The position numbers and the translations under genes are program-made. A stretch of DNA of 9,485 nt from Rhodospirillales bacterium (GTDB taxonomy: Bacteria > Pseudomonadota > Alphaproteobacteria > Rhodospirillales > UBA2165): NCBI GenBank assembly GCA_013204125.1, contig JABMOP010000609.1, forward strand, positions 1 through 9,485. The letters run 5' to 3'. Numbering within the stretch: position 1 is the stretch's first letter; each line of letters begins with the position of its first letter. Shown in pieces: positions 1 to 7,078 of this stretch. The notes below the pieces were generated by a model. The model searched no databases, had not been told where the DNA came from, and was given only the letters and a program-made list of their open reading frames with translations.

Positions 1-515
1 ACGATATTGTCATCAATGAGCTTGGCTCCATCCCTGATATTCTGGAGTTCACTAAACCCAAAACCTTCATCGCGACCAGCCCGGCCGGGGCGCTCGGCTT
101 TGGCCTCGGCGGGGCGTTGGGCGCCAAGCTGGCGACGCCGGATCGCAATGTGTTTTTGACCGTCGGCGATGGCTCTTACATGTTCGGCAACCCGGTCCCG
201 GCGCATTTCGTCGCGGCAGCGGAAAAATTACCGACCCTGACCATCGTCGCCAACAACCGGCGCTGGAACGCGGTCCACGCATCGACTTTGGGCATGTATC
301 CCGAAGGCCGCGCGTCCAAGGCCAACACAGTGCCCTTGGTGGCGCTGGAGCCAACGCCCCAATACGACAAGGTGATCGAGGCTACAGGCGGCTACGGCCA
401 AAAAGTAAACGCACCGGACGAGCTTTTGCCGGCGATGGAACGGGCGATGAATAAAATATCGGACGGCGTGCCGGCGTTGATCAACGTCCATTCATCGGCA
501 AACCGTGCGTTTTAA
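1..515 (+). CDS. TPP-dependent enzyme, acetolactate synthase-like, C-terminal part (5' end outside window)
   Basis: The open frame runs from base 3 with no stop until TAA at 513-515, giving 170 residues, so the gene enters from the left; the first internal start-like codon (TTG at 117) is not a real start. The fragment is the C-terminal thiamine-diphosphate/Mg-binding domain. The classic cofactor motif is intact: GDG at 165-173 followed by exactly 26 residues and then NN, with GDGSYMFGNP at its head. Family members (about 550-600 residues) include acetolactate synthase, benzoylformate decarboxylase and related 2-oxoacid decarboxylases or lyases; they are cytoplasmic and usually dimers or tetramers. 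The substrate cannot be read from this part because the N-terminal domain is missing. It lies 28 nt upstream of the molybdenum hydroxylase gene and is almost certainly cotranscribed with it. The family call is secure; the exact reaction is unknown. Confidence 0.9.
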   Translation, partial: DIVINELGSIPDILEFTKPKTFIATSPAGALGFGLGGALGAKLATPDRNVFLTVGDGSYMFGNPVPAHFVAAAEKLPTLTIVANNRRWNAVHASTLGMYPEGRASKANTVPLVALEPTPQYDKVIEATGGYGQKVNAPDELLPAMERAMNKISDGVPALINVHSSANRAF

Positions 516-527
516 TCGGCGGCGGCA

Positions 528-533
528 GAGGGG
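528..533 (+). promoter_or_regulatory. Ribosome binding site of the molybdenum hydroxylase gene
   Basis: GAGGGG lies 10 nt before the ATG at 544, in the 28-nt gap after the TPP-enzyme stop codon. It supports the 544 start and independent translation initiation within the operon. Confidence 0.6.
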
Positions 534-543
534 ACTATAAGCA

Positions 544-2892
544 ATGGCGGACGATGGCGTCATCCGCATCGGCGAATCGCCACCCCGCAAAGAAGACGGG
601 CGGCTGATCACCGGCAAAGGCTGTTATTCAGACGACGTTACAATTGCCGGCCAGCTCTACGCCGTGATGGTTCGAAGCCCCTACGCCCATGCTATTTTGA
701 AAAAGGTAGACGCGACCGCCGCAGCCGGCGTAGCGGGTGTTATTGCCGTTCTTACGGATGCCGATTACCAAGAGGACGGTTGTGGCGATTTGCCGAGCCC
801 CGGCTACAATCCCGCCCACACATATGATTATAAGAATACGGCCCTCGCCAACCGCGACGGAACGGAAATTTTTTCGGCGCTCATCCCACCCCTGGTCAGG
901 GATAAGGTGCGCCATATCGGCGAGCCGGTGGCCATGATCGTCGCCGAAACGGAGAACATCGCAAAAGACGCAGCCGAATTGGTTTTCGTGGACTACGAAA
1001 TATTGCCCGCCGTCACCGATGTCAGCGCCGCGTTGGCCCCAGGGGCGCCCGAAGTCTGGGGCGGCGCGCCCGGCAATGTCGGCGCCGATGGTGAACATGG
1101 CGATGAAGAAGCAACCAATGCCGCCTTCGATGCCGCCGATCATGTGGTTACCCGAACCTTCATCACCAACCGGGTGGTCAACGCGCAGATGGAACCCCGG
1201 GCGGCAACCGCCGTGTTCGATGGGGATAGCGGCGAATTGACCCTCCACACGGGAAGCCAGGGCGCCTTTATATTCAAGATGATGCTGGCCCAAATTTTGA
1301 GCCTTGATCCGGAAAAAATGCGCGTTATCACCCGCGATGTCGGCGGTGGATTTGGACCGAGGGGCTCACTTTACCGCGAATTTATACTGGTTGCCTGGGC
1401 CGCAATGCGCCTTCTGAGGCCGGTCAAATGGGTCAGCGACCGAAGCGAAGCTTTCATCAGCGACCATCAATGCCGAGATCTAAAGGCGGAAACCGAACTG
1501 GCGCTCGACAAGGACGGACGCTTCCTTGGCATGCGCGTGCACCTGATGACCAATGTCGGCGCCCACGCGGTCAGCTATGTACCGCTTTCCAATGGCCTAC
1601 GGCTGGTCCCTTCGGTCTATGATATTCCTTCGTTGTATGTCCGCTACAGGGGGATTTTAACGAATACGCTTTCGGTCAGCGTCTACCGTGGCGCCGGGCG
1701 GCCGGAAGCGATCTTTCATATGGAGCGATTGGTTGATATGGCGGCGCGCAAATTGGGCATCGACCGGGCCGAAATCAGGCGCCGCAACATCATCTCGCCA
1801 GACGCCATGCCCTACACTTCGGCGGCAGGGCTAATCTATGACTGCGGCGAATTCGAAAGCATCATGGATCAGACGCTGGCCCTTGCTGGATGGAAAGATT
1901 TGGACGCCCGCAAGATCGAGGCCCGAACGCGCGGCAAACGGCTCGGCTTTGGCTTCGGCAATTACGTCGAAGCGCCGGTCGGCGCCATCCGCGAAAGGGT
2001 GGAAGTGAAATTGGGCGGCGACGGCCGCGTAACCATCGTCGCCGGCACCCAATCCACCGGCCAGGGCCACGAGACAACCTATGCTCAGGTGGTGTCAGAC
2101 CAATTATCGGTGCCCTTCGATGCGATCGATCTCATCACCGGCGATACGGACGTGGTTAAGCTCGGCGGCGGCACCCATTCCAACCGGTCCATGCGTATCG
2201 CCGGTACGTTGATCGTTGAATGCGATGAAGAAATTATCGAAACCGGGCGCCAAGCAGCTGCAGTAATTCTAGAAGCCGGGCTTACCGATATCATCTTTGA
2301 GAACGGCACCTTCACGGTTACCGGAACCGACCGGTCGGTCGGTATCTTCGAAGCCGCCGCGGCCTTGGAAACGGGTCGGGTAAAGGGGTTTGAAGATCAA
2401 AGACTTGCCGCCGATGCCGATTTCGAAGGCCGCATTCCGGCTTTTCCCAACGGCTGCGCCGCCGCCGAAGTGGAAGTCGATATAGATACCGGCGCCGTTA
2501 TCATCACCCGTTACAGTCAAGTGGATGATGTTGGGCGCGCTATCAACCCGATGATTGTCGATGGGCAAGTCCATGGCGGCATCGTCCAAGGGGTCGGCCA
2601 GGCCTTGATGGAAAATTGCGTGTACGAGCCGGGAAGTGGGCAATTGCTTTCCGGCTCGTTCATGGATTACGCGCTGATGCGCGCCGGCGACGTTCCGTCT
2701 TTTGCCGTCAAAATGCACGAAGTCCCAAGCCCCGGCAACCCATTAGGCGTCAAAGGCGGCGGCGAAGGCGGCACGACACCGGCCATGGCCACAATCATAA
2801 ACGCCATCGCCGATGCGCTGGAAGAATTCGGCGTCGATCATTTGGACCTGCCGGCAACCCCGGAAAAAATCTGGCGGGCGATTCACCAATAA
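544..2892 (+). CDS. Xanthine dehydrogenase family protein, molybdopterin-binding (CoxL-like) large subunit
   Basis: This 782-residue protein has the full length of the Mo-cofactor subunit of the CoxL/xanthine dehydrogenase/aldehyde oxidase family. Such enzymes hydroxylate aldehydes, N-heterocycles or CO at a Mo centre and pass electrons to 2Fe-2S and FAD subunits. Visible motifs are GEPVAMIVAE at 126-135, MEPRA at 216-220, the cofactor motif GGGFGPRGS at 267-275, YRGAGRPEA at 381-389, GQGHETT at 506-512 and the active-site segment GVKGGGEGG at 735-743 with the base Glu741. The loop reads YRGAGR, as in form II (CoxL-like) proteins, rather than the CSFR loop of true CO dehydrogenase, so CO oxidation is unlikely and an aldehyde or aromatic substrate is more probable. 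No small (FeS) or medium (FAD) subunit gene is adjacent: a TPP enzyme precedes it and an SDR follows 16 nt later. No signal peptide is seen, so it is probably cytoplasmic. Family confidence is high; substrate is unknown. Confidence 0.93.
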   Translation: MADDGVIRIGESPPRKEDGRLITGKGCYSDDVTIAGQLYAVMVRSPYAHAILKKVDATAAAGVAGVIAVLTDADYQEDGCGDLPSPGYNPAHTYDYKNTALANRDGTEIFSALIPPLVRDKVRHIGEPVAMIVAETENIAKDAAELVFVDYEILPAVTDVSAALAPGAPEVWGGAPGNVGADGEHGDEEATNAAFDAADHVVTRTFITNRVVNAQMEPRAATAVFDGDSGELTLHTGSQGAFIFKMMLAQILSLDPEKMRVITRDVGGGFGPRGSLYREFILVAWAAMRLLRPVKWVSDRSEAFISDHQCRDLKAETELALDKDGRFLGMRVHLMTNVGAHAVSYVPLSNGLRLVPSVYDIPSLYVRYRGILTNTLSVSVYRGAGRPEAIFHMERLVDMAARKLGIDRAEIRRRNIISPDAMPYTSAAGLIYDCGEFESIMDQTLALAGWKDLDARKIEARTRGKRLGFGFGNYVEAPVGAIRERVEVKLGGDGRVTIVAGTQSTGQGHETTYAQVVSDQLSVPFDAIDLITGDTDVVKLGGGTHSNRSMRIAGTLIVECDEEIIETGRQAAAVILEAGLTDIIFENGTFTVTGTDRSVGIFEAAAALETGRVKGFEDQRLAADADFEGRIPAFPNGCAAAEVEVDIDTGAVIITRYSQVDDVGRAINPMIVDGQVHGGIVQGVGQALMENCVYEPGSGQLLSGSFMDYALMRAGDVPSFAVKMHEVPSPGNPLGVKGGGEGGTTPAMATIINAIADALEEFGVDHLDLPATPEKIWRAIHQ

Positions 2893-2897
2893 CAATC

Positions 2898-2902
2898 AGG
2901 AG
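2898..2902 (+). promoter_or_regulatory. Ribosome binding site that fixes the SDR start
   Basis: AGGAG sits 6 nt before ATG 2909. The open frame extends upstream to 2813, but that part overlaps the end of the molybdenum hydroxylase gene and encodes no SDR-like sequence; the Shine-Dalgarno site selects 2909. Confidence 0.75.
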
Positions 2903-2908
2903 ACGATC

Positions 2909-3670
2909 ATGGGAAAGTTAGAAGGACGCGTAGCCATCATCACCGGTGCGGCGCAAGGCATCGGAGCCGCCTACGCCAAGGCCTTGGCAGGGGAAGGCGC
3001 CAATGTCGTTCTTTCTGATATTCAAGATGCCGGCGATGTGGCTAAGGAAATCGAAGATACCTATCAAGGCGCCGAGACGCTGGCCCTTAAAACCGACGTA
3101 TCCGACGAGGTCCAGGTCAACGACATGGTTGCCCAAACCGTCGCAAAATTCGGCAAACTGGATATTCTTATTTCCAATGCCGCTATGTTCGCATCCATTA
3201 CCCATAAGCCATTCGAAGAAATTTCGGTCGATGAATGGGACAAGTTGATGGCGGTGAATGTGAAAGGGCTGTGGCTTTGCGCCAAGGCGGCGGCGCCTGA
3301 AATGCGCAAAAACGGATACGGCAAGATCGTCAATATTGCGTCCGGCACCTTGTTCAAAGGCAATCCCAACATCCTTCACTATGTCACTTCCAAAGGCGCT
3401 GTGTTGGCTATGACCCGCTCGATGTCGCGCGAATTGGGCAACGATAATATCTGCGTAAATACCTTGGCACCCGGCCTAACCATGAGCGAAGGTGTGATGG
3501 GCAGCGAAGGATTTATGGAAGGCCGCGATATCAATTTGGCGTCACGCGCCCTCAAACGATATCAGACGCCCGATGATTTAACCGGCGCCATGCTGTTCCT
3601 CGTTTCAGCGGATAGCGATTTCATGACCGGCCAGTGCATGGTTGTCGATGGTGGCTCGGTGAATAACTAG
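2909..3670 (+). CDS. Short-chain dehydrogenase/reductase (classical SDR)
   Basis: The 253-residue length is typical of a classical SDR, a soluble Rossmann-fold NAD(P)-dependent alcohol/ketone oxidoreductase that is usually tetrameric. The cofactor glycine motif TGAAQGIG is at residues 12-19. Asp37 at the end of the second strand suggests a preference for NAD over NADP. DV is at 63-64 and the NAG-like motif appears as SNAA at 89-92. The catalytic tetrad is complete: Asn117, Ser145, Tyr158 and Lys162 (YVTSK). PG at 188-189 and the C-terminal VDGG are also conserved. ATG 2909 is chosen for the AGGAG site 6 nt upstream and because MGKLEGRVAIITG is a normal SDR N-terminus. It is the third gene of the + strand operon, 16 nt after the molybdenum hydroxylase. 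It probably interconverts an alcohol and a carbonyl in the same pathway; the substrate cannot be deduced. Confidence 0.92.
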   Translation: MGKLEGRVAIITGAAQGIGAAYAKALAGEGANVVLSDIQDAGDVAKEIEDTYQGAETLALKTDVSDEVQVNDMVAQTVAKFGKLDILISNAAMFASITHKPFEEISVDEWDKLMAVNVKGLWLCAKAAAPEMRKNGYGKIVNIASGTLFKGNPNILHYVTSKGAVLAMTRSMSRELGNDNICVNTLAPGLTMSEGVMGSEGFMEGRDINLASRALKRYQTPDDLTGAMLFLVSADSDFMTGQCMVVDGGSVNN

Positions 3671-3677
3671 CGCTGTA

Positions 3678-3908
3678 TCAGCAAATCAAGTGACGGCGTG
3701 GCAACTCCAACGCCGCCATTTCAATTAAATATTGGCGTTCTTCATCACTGAGATCGGGATCGTCCAGCATGCGGCGGGTGATTTGGCTTGGATCGAGCCT
3801 TGAACCTTCATCATCGGCGCCGGGCATATCCCATTTCACCCAGCGGCCAATGATAACGGCGGCAACGGCAACGAAGCCGATAAAAATGTAAAATGCGTTA
3901 GCTCCCAT
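3678..3908 (-). CDS. Small single-pass membrane protein, function unknown
   Basis: This encodes 76 residues starting at ATG 3908. I do not recognise the family. Residues about 5-21 (FYIFIGFVAVAAVIIG) form one clear transmembrane helix or uncleaved signal anchor. A short basic/aromatic border (RWVKWD) follows, then a hydrophilic charged tail with LDPSQITRRMLDDPDLSDEE, which should be helical. By the positive-inside rule the RWVK border suggests a cytoplasmic tail, but this is inference. The start has no strong Shine-Dalgarno sequence. The gene converges on the SDR gene with only 7 nt between stop codons, and lies 61 nt downstream of the thioesterase remnant on the same strand, so the two may once have shared a transcript. 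The hydrophobic-then-acidic layout and ordinary codon use argue for a real gene, but no homology can be claimed. Confidence 0.6.
   Translation of the reverse strand: MGANAFYIFIGFVAVAAVIIGRWVKWDMPGADDEGSRLDPSQITRRMLDDPDLSDEERQYLIEMAALELPRRHLIC
3694..3717 (+). terminator. Possible terminator of the TPP-Mo hydroxylase-SDR operon
   Basis: CGGCGT (3694-3699) pairs perfectly with ACGCCG (3710-3715), and the stem continues with GG/CC after one bulged A, leaving a loop of CAACT. On + it begins 23 nt after the SDR stop and is followed by ATTTCAATTAAAT, a weak U-rich tract. It lies inside the 3' coding end of the convergent small membrane protein gene. The weak U tract keeps confidence low. Confidence 0.3.
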
Positions 3909-3969
3909 GATGGCTTTAATTTAGTGCGAGCGGCACGGACACGAAACACCCCAGCCAATCACTTGTGCG

Positions 3970-4191
3970 TTAGGGCGCAATCATCAGCGGCTCGACTACT
4001 TTCCGGATTTCTGCGGGCACCACGGCAGAGCTACGATTTTCCAGATCGAAAAACACTTCAACGGTCTTCTGCGTTGCGCATAATTTATTGCTAACGGCCT
4101 CAAACATGCGCAATTCATGGGCAAGGCTTTTGGTCCCGGTACGGCGATGGGCTTTGATATCATCCAGTCGGCCATGAGCTTCCCTCAACAC
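3970..4191 (-). pseudogene. Probable 4HBT-type acyl-CoA thioesterase remnant (C-terminal half only)
   Basis: The 73-residue frame begins at an internal LREAH segment and continues through KSLAHELRMFEA, KLCATQKTVEVFFDLENRSS and PAEIRKVVEPL. This resembles the second half of hot-dog-fold thioesterases of the 4-hydroxybenzoyl-CoA type, where an LREA(H/R) segment precedes the central strands and a closing D-x-x-x-R-x-(S/A)-x-x-x-P-x-E-(I/V)-R motif. Such proteins are about 140-160 residues long, so roughly the first half (the strand and helix with the catalytic Asp and the Y/F-N-G-H-type segment) is missing. The only possible start is GTG 4191, immediately preceded in frame by two stops (TAA TAA, 4192-4197). 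I saw no N-terminal thioesterase sequence in the other minus-strand frames of the next about 70 bases. It is most likely a decayed gene. A short functional protein cannot be excluded, and the family call rests on motif recognition only. Confidence 0.5.
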
Positions 4192-4265
4192 TTATTAAAT
4201 TCCCCGTGGGGATAACGCCTAGTTGGGTACCGGGGCACGCAACGAAGCCTCCATTGCATGACGAT

Positions 4266-4294
4266 TTGCGTGAAATCGGCGTCCGTAGTAGTAT
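4266..4294 (+). promoter_or_regulatory. Candidate sigma-70 promoter of the VOC gene
   Basis: TTGCGT (4266-4271) and TAGTAT (4289-4294) are spaced 17 nt apart, 33 nt before the chosen ATG at 4327. The -35 matches the consensus at 3 of 6 positions and the -10 at 4 of 6. It fits the position between a minus-strand remnant and a plus-strand gene but is only a pattern match. Confidence 0.3.
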
Positions 4295-4326
4295 CCGCCC
4301 AAGCAATTCAGGGAATGGGGTTTAAA

Positions 4327-4860
4327 ATGACACAGCCTCGCGTATCGTTGAGCCATGCAGGCTTCCATGTTTTCGACATGGATAAAATGATTGATTTCTA
4401 CGTTCGCGTATTCGGGTTCAAAGTAACCGACCGGGGTGAAGACCACTTGGTTTTCTTGGGCGCCGATCCGAAAGACCATCATCAATTGATCATGATTGGC
4501 GGACGTAACACAGAAAAGGGTGCGGTCCATTATGGCCACATGGCGTTCCGCGTCGATAGCTTGGACACCTTGCGCGAAATCTATGCCAACGCAAAAGCCG
4601 AAAAGGAATTGACGGATTTGCGCACCATGACCCATGGCAACGCCTGGTCGGTTTATTTCCAAGACCCGGAAGGCAATACGGCCGAAGCCTTCGTCGATAC
4701 GCCCTGGTACGTGCAGCAACCGTTCTTAGAACCCATCGATCTGGATCAAAGCGACGAAGAAATTTGGAAATATACGGAAGAATTATTGTCTAAGAACGAG
4801 ACTCTCCGCCCGATCGAAGAATGGCGTAAGGAATTATCGGAAGAGCTTGGCCTTAGTTAA
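4327..4860 (+). CDS. VOC family protein (glyoxalase/extradiol dioxygenase-like)
   Basis: The product is 177 residues from ATG 4327, with GGGG 6 nt upstream and AGGGA 12 nt upstream; the frame opens as far up as 4258 but the VOC fold starts only at RVSLSHAGFHV. The vicinal oxygen chelate fold appears as two beta-alpha-beta-beta-beta modules: SHAGFHVFDMDKMIDFYVRVFGF (about 9-31) and VHYGHMAFRVDSLDTLREIY (about 67-86), closing with FQDPEGNTAEAFVD (111-124). Likely metal ligands are His10, His71 and Glu120, the usual facial triad. Members include extradiol dioxygenases, glyoxalase I and resistance proteins; no substrate can be assigned. Residues about 125-177 form an unusual acidic, helix-rich tail. 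The gene ends convergently inside the kinase gene (8 bp overlap). A weak hairpin (GGCAC/GTGCC, 4878-4892) follows the stop and might terminate its transcript. Confidence 0.88.
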   Translation: MTQPRVSLSHAGFHVFDMDKMIDFYVRVFGFKVTDRGEDHLVFLGADPKDHHQLIMIGGRNTEKGAVHYGHMAFRVDSLDTLREIYANAKAEKELTDLRTMTHGNAWSVYFQDPEGNTAEAFVDTPWYVQQPFLEPIDLDQSDEEIWKYTEELLSKNETLRPIEEWRKELSEELGLS

Positions 4861-7048
4861 GCCTGCCGGTCCCATCGGGCACCGCGTGTGCCGGGTCCTG
4901 TTTCCATATCGGGAGTTCGATCCAGAATACGCTGCCAATCCCTTCTTCGCTTTCAAAGCCGATCTTCCCGCCTAAGGTCTCGACAATTTGTTTCGTGACC
5001 GTCAGGCCGATGCCCGTTCCCTTGATTGCCCCAGCTTCCCGCCCCAGCCGGTTGAACGGCTCGAACAAATTTTTTTGTTTTTCCCGCGCAATGCCGGACC
5101 CGGTATCGATAACGCTAAAGCGCTGAAAATTATCTTCGCCGGGCGAAGTTGTTATCGTTACCGCGCCGCCGCGGACATTGTATTTCGCGGCATTGGTGAG
5201 CAAGTTGAGCATGGCTTGGCGGAATCTTGCCTCATCCGTCATCAGCATCGGCATCGATGCTTCACGGGTCTGATCGGTTACCGTCAACCGGCGTTCGTCG
5301 GCATGGCCGCCGATAATGCTGACACATTCGGATATCGCTCCCGCAGGATCAATTTTTTCAATTGATAGATCGAGATCACCACTTTCGATTTTCGACAAAT
5401 CTAAGATTTGATCGATCAAGGACAGAAGATGCCGCCCACCCTTAATAATTTCGCCCGCATAATTTTGGATATGGTGGTCGCTCAAATCTCGATTGCCGGC
5501 ACCACCAAGAAGCTGGCCGTACCCTAGAATCGCATTCATCGGTGTTTTCAACTCGTGACTCATCGAAGATAGGAATTCGGACTTCGCCTGGCTTGCGGCT
5601 TCGGCCACTTCCTTAGCGCGTTCCAATTCTTCCTCTCGGGTTTTTAAATCCGTTAAATCCGTGCGCACGATAAGGGTTCCACCACTGCTGGTCTGATATT
5701 CGTTTATTAAGATCCAACTGCCGTCGCGTTCCGTCCGATATCTGGGTCCCTGAGGATTGACGTGGAACTCCATGGCGCGGCGTACGCCTTCTTCCAAACC
5801 CAAGCCATCATGCAGTTCCACTTGATCGTTGGCATAGATGGAACGGACAATATCTTCAAATTTAGTACCGGGTACGAGATATTTAGAAGTATCGGGAAGA
5901 TGTTTGCGCGTCTGGCTGTTGCACAGCACGAAACGATCATCGGCGTCATACAGCATAATCCCTTCATCGATACTCTCGATGGCGTTATAAAGCATATCCT
6001 GGGCGCTCCGAGATTGCTCCTTTGCCCGGTTTTCTTCCGTAATATCCACCATGACGGCGATCGACCGGTAAAAATTTCCGGCGCTGTCCTTTTCGGCTAC
6101 GGCAGATAGAAGCAGATCGATGATTTCACCATTTTTCTTTTTCATTTGATAGGGCACATCCCGGCAAAATCCATATTTCGCAAATTTCGGCAAATTTACA
6201 TCAATGGCATATTTCCAGCTGTCCTCGGTCAACACATTCTTTAATGAATTGCCGATTACTTCGGATCGCTCATACCCTAGGGTTTCAATCCAATAATCAT
6301 TTGCATCAATCAGCGTTCCTTCCAGATCGATTGAATGCATCATCACCGGCGTTTCGTTGTAAAGATGCCTATAACGCCGCTCGCTTTCGGCGATTGCGGC
6401 CTCGTCGCGGCGGCGCTCGGTAACATCTTCCGTGTGCGCAATAACCAAATCGGGCGCGGCAAACGCATAGCGGATATCTAGTTGCCGATCACCAATATTT
6501 TCAAAAGAGTAGCTGCGCACGCTTTGAAGCCCAACTTGTTCGCTAAAGCACTTATTCACCTCGGCGATGATATCGGGCCTATCGGCGTACATTTCATTAA
6601 GGGAAGATCCCATAAATTTATCTACTGCGCCCTGGGTATGTAATTTGGCGGCTTCGTTAAAATCAATAAGCCTGAAATCATCGCCATCCCGTTGCCAAGT
6701 ATAGGTGGGGATGGGTACGGCCGCATATTGGGTGCGAAGCCGCTCCTCGTTCGCCCGCAAATCGGCTGTGCGCTCTTCGACGGCGCGCTCCAACTGGATG
6801 ATGGTTTGTTCTTTTTCTATCAGCCGGTCAGCCAAAAGACGCTTATTTTTTAGATGAAAATAAACGACCCCCGCCACGGCAAGGCCGCCCAAAAGAAATG
6901 GCGGCAATGGCGTTGTTACCGGAACCTGCTCGGCACCATAAAGAACCAATTGGCGGACATAAGCGAAAACCGAAATCACAAGCCCGCCGGCAAGAAATGA
7001 TGCGGCAACGATTTTAGTATCGCCAATATTCAATTTGGATATCTTCAT
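4853..7048 (-). CDS. Membrane-anchored PAS-domain sensor histidine kinase
   Basis: This is a 731-residue sensor kinase. Two N-terminal transmembrane helices (about 11-36 and 48-66) enclose only about a dozen periplasmic residues, so the signal is probably intracellular or within the membrane. A coiled coil (about 68-107) follows, then three PAS modules: about 105-212 ending HTEDVTERR, about 222-338 ending VMVDITEEN, and about 350-468 (NAIESIDEGIMLYDADDRF, PAS_7-like) ending VRTDLTDLK. HisKA (about 486-555) carries the H-box SHELKTPMNAILG with phospho-acceptor His498. The ATPase domain (about 600-712) has the N-box NLLTNAAKY (615-623), G1 DTGSGI (648-653), F-box LFEPFNRL (661-668) and G2 GTGIGL (677-682), so it should be active. 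There is no receiver domain and no response regulator gene in the window, so it is an orphan or hybrid-partner kinase. AGGA lies about 10 nt before the ATG. Its 3' end overlaps the VOC gene by 8 bp. Confidence 0.93.
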   Translation of the reverse strand: MKISKLNIGDTKIVAASFLAGGLVISVFAYVRQLVLYGAEQVPVTTPLPPFLLGGLAVAGVVYFHLKNKRLLADRLIEKEQTIIQLERAVEERTADLRANEERLRTQYAAVPIPTYTWQRDGDDFRLIDFNEAAKLHTQGAVDKFMGSSLNEMYADRPDIIAEVNKCFSEQVGLQSVRSYSFENIGDRQLDIRYAFAAPDLVIAHTEDVTERRRDEAAIAESERRYRHLYNETPVMMHSIDLEGTLIDANDYWIETLGYERSEVIGNSLKNVLTEDSWKYAIDVNLPKFAKYGFCRDVPYQMKKKNGEIIDLLLSAVAEKDSAGNFYRSIAVMVDITEENRAKEQSRSAQDMLYNAIESIDEGIMLYDADDRFVLCNSQTRKHLPDTSKYLVPGTKFEDIVRSIYANDQVELHDGLGLEEGVRRAMEFHVNPQGPRYRTERDGSWILINEYQTSSGGTLIVRTDLTDLKTREEELERAKEVAEAASQAKSEFLSSMSHELKTPMNAILGYGQLLGGAGNRDLSDHHIQNYAGEIIKGGRHLLSLIDQILDLSKIESGDLDLSIEKIDPAGAISECVSIIGGHADERRLTVTDQTREASMPMLMTDEARFRQAMLNLLTNAAKYNVRGGAVTITTSPGEDNFQRFSVIDTGSGIAREKQKNLFEPFNRLGREAGAIKGTGIGLTVTKQIVETLGGKIGFESEEGIGSVFWIELPIWKQDPAHAVPDGTGRLN

Positions 7049-7063
7049 TTACCAAATGTCCTG

Positions 7064-7078
7064 GACGGGTTGCCCGTC
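7064..7078 (-). promoter_or_regulatory. Hairpin directly before the kinase ribosome binding site
   Basis: GACGGG (7064-7069) and CCCGTC (7073-7078) are perfect inverted repeats with a 3-nt loop. On the minus strand the stem ends one base before the AGGA Shine-Dalgarno site (7059-7062) of the kinase gene. In an mRNA it could limit ribosome access or serve as a dyad operator. No T tract follows on either strand, so it is not a terminator. Confidence 0.35.

Noticed and set aside
544..2892. True carbon monoxide dehydrogenase large subunit
   Set aside because: The active-site loop reads YRGAGR rather than the CSFR form of characterised CO dehydrogenase, and coxS/coxM are not adjacent.
2813..2908. 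N-terminal extension of the SDR to an upstream ATG
   Set aside because: It overlaps the end of the molybdenum hydroxylase gene in another frame, and the strong AGGAG site fixes the start at 2909.
4201..4212. TCCCC-GT-GGGGA inverted repeat
   Set aside because: Short stem with a minimal loop and no T tract; too weak to call a terminator or operator.
4258..4326. 23-residue N-terminal extension of the VOC protein
   Set aside because: The VOC fold begins after 4327, and the extension covers the candidate promoter and ribosome site.
4219..4719. 166-residue minus-strand frame antisense to the VOC gene
   Set aside because: Shadow of the VOC gene; the residues show no family features. I also checked whether its end carried the missing thioesterase N-terminus and it did not.
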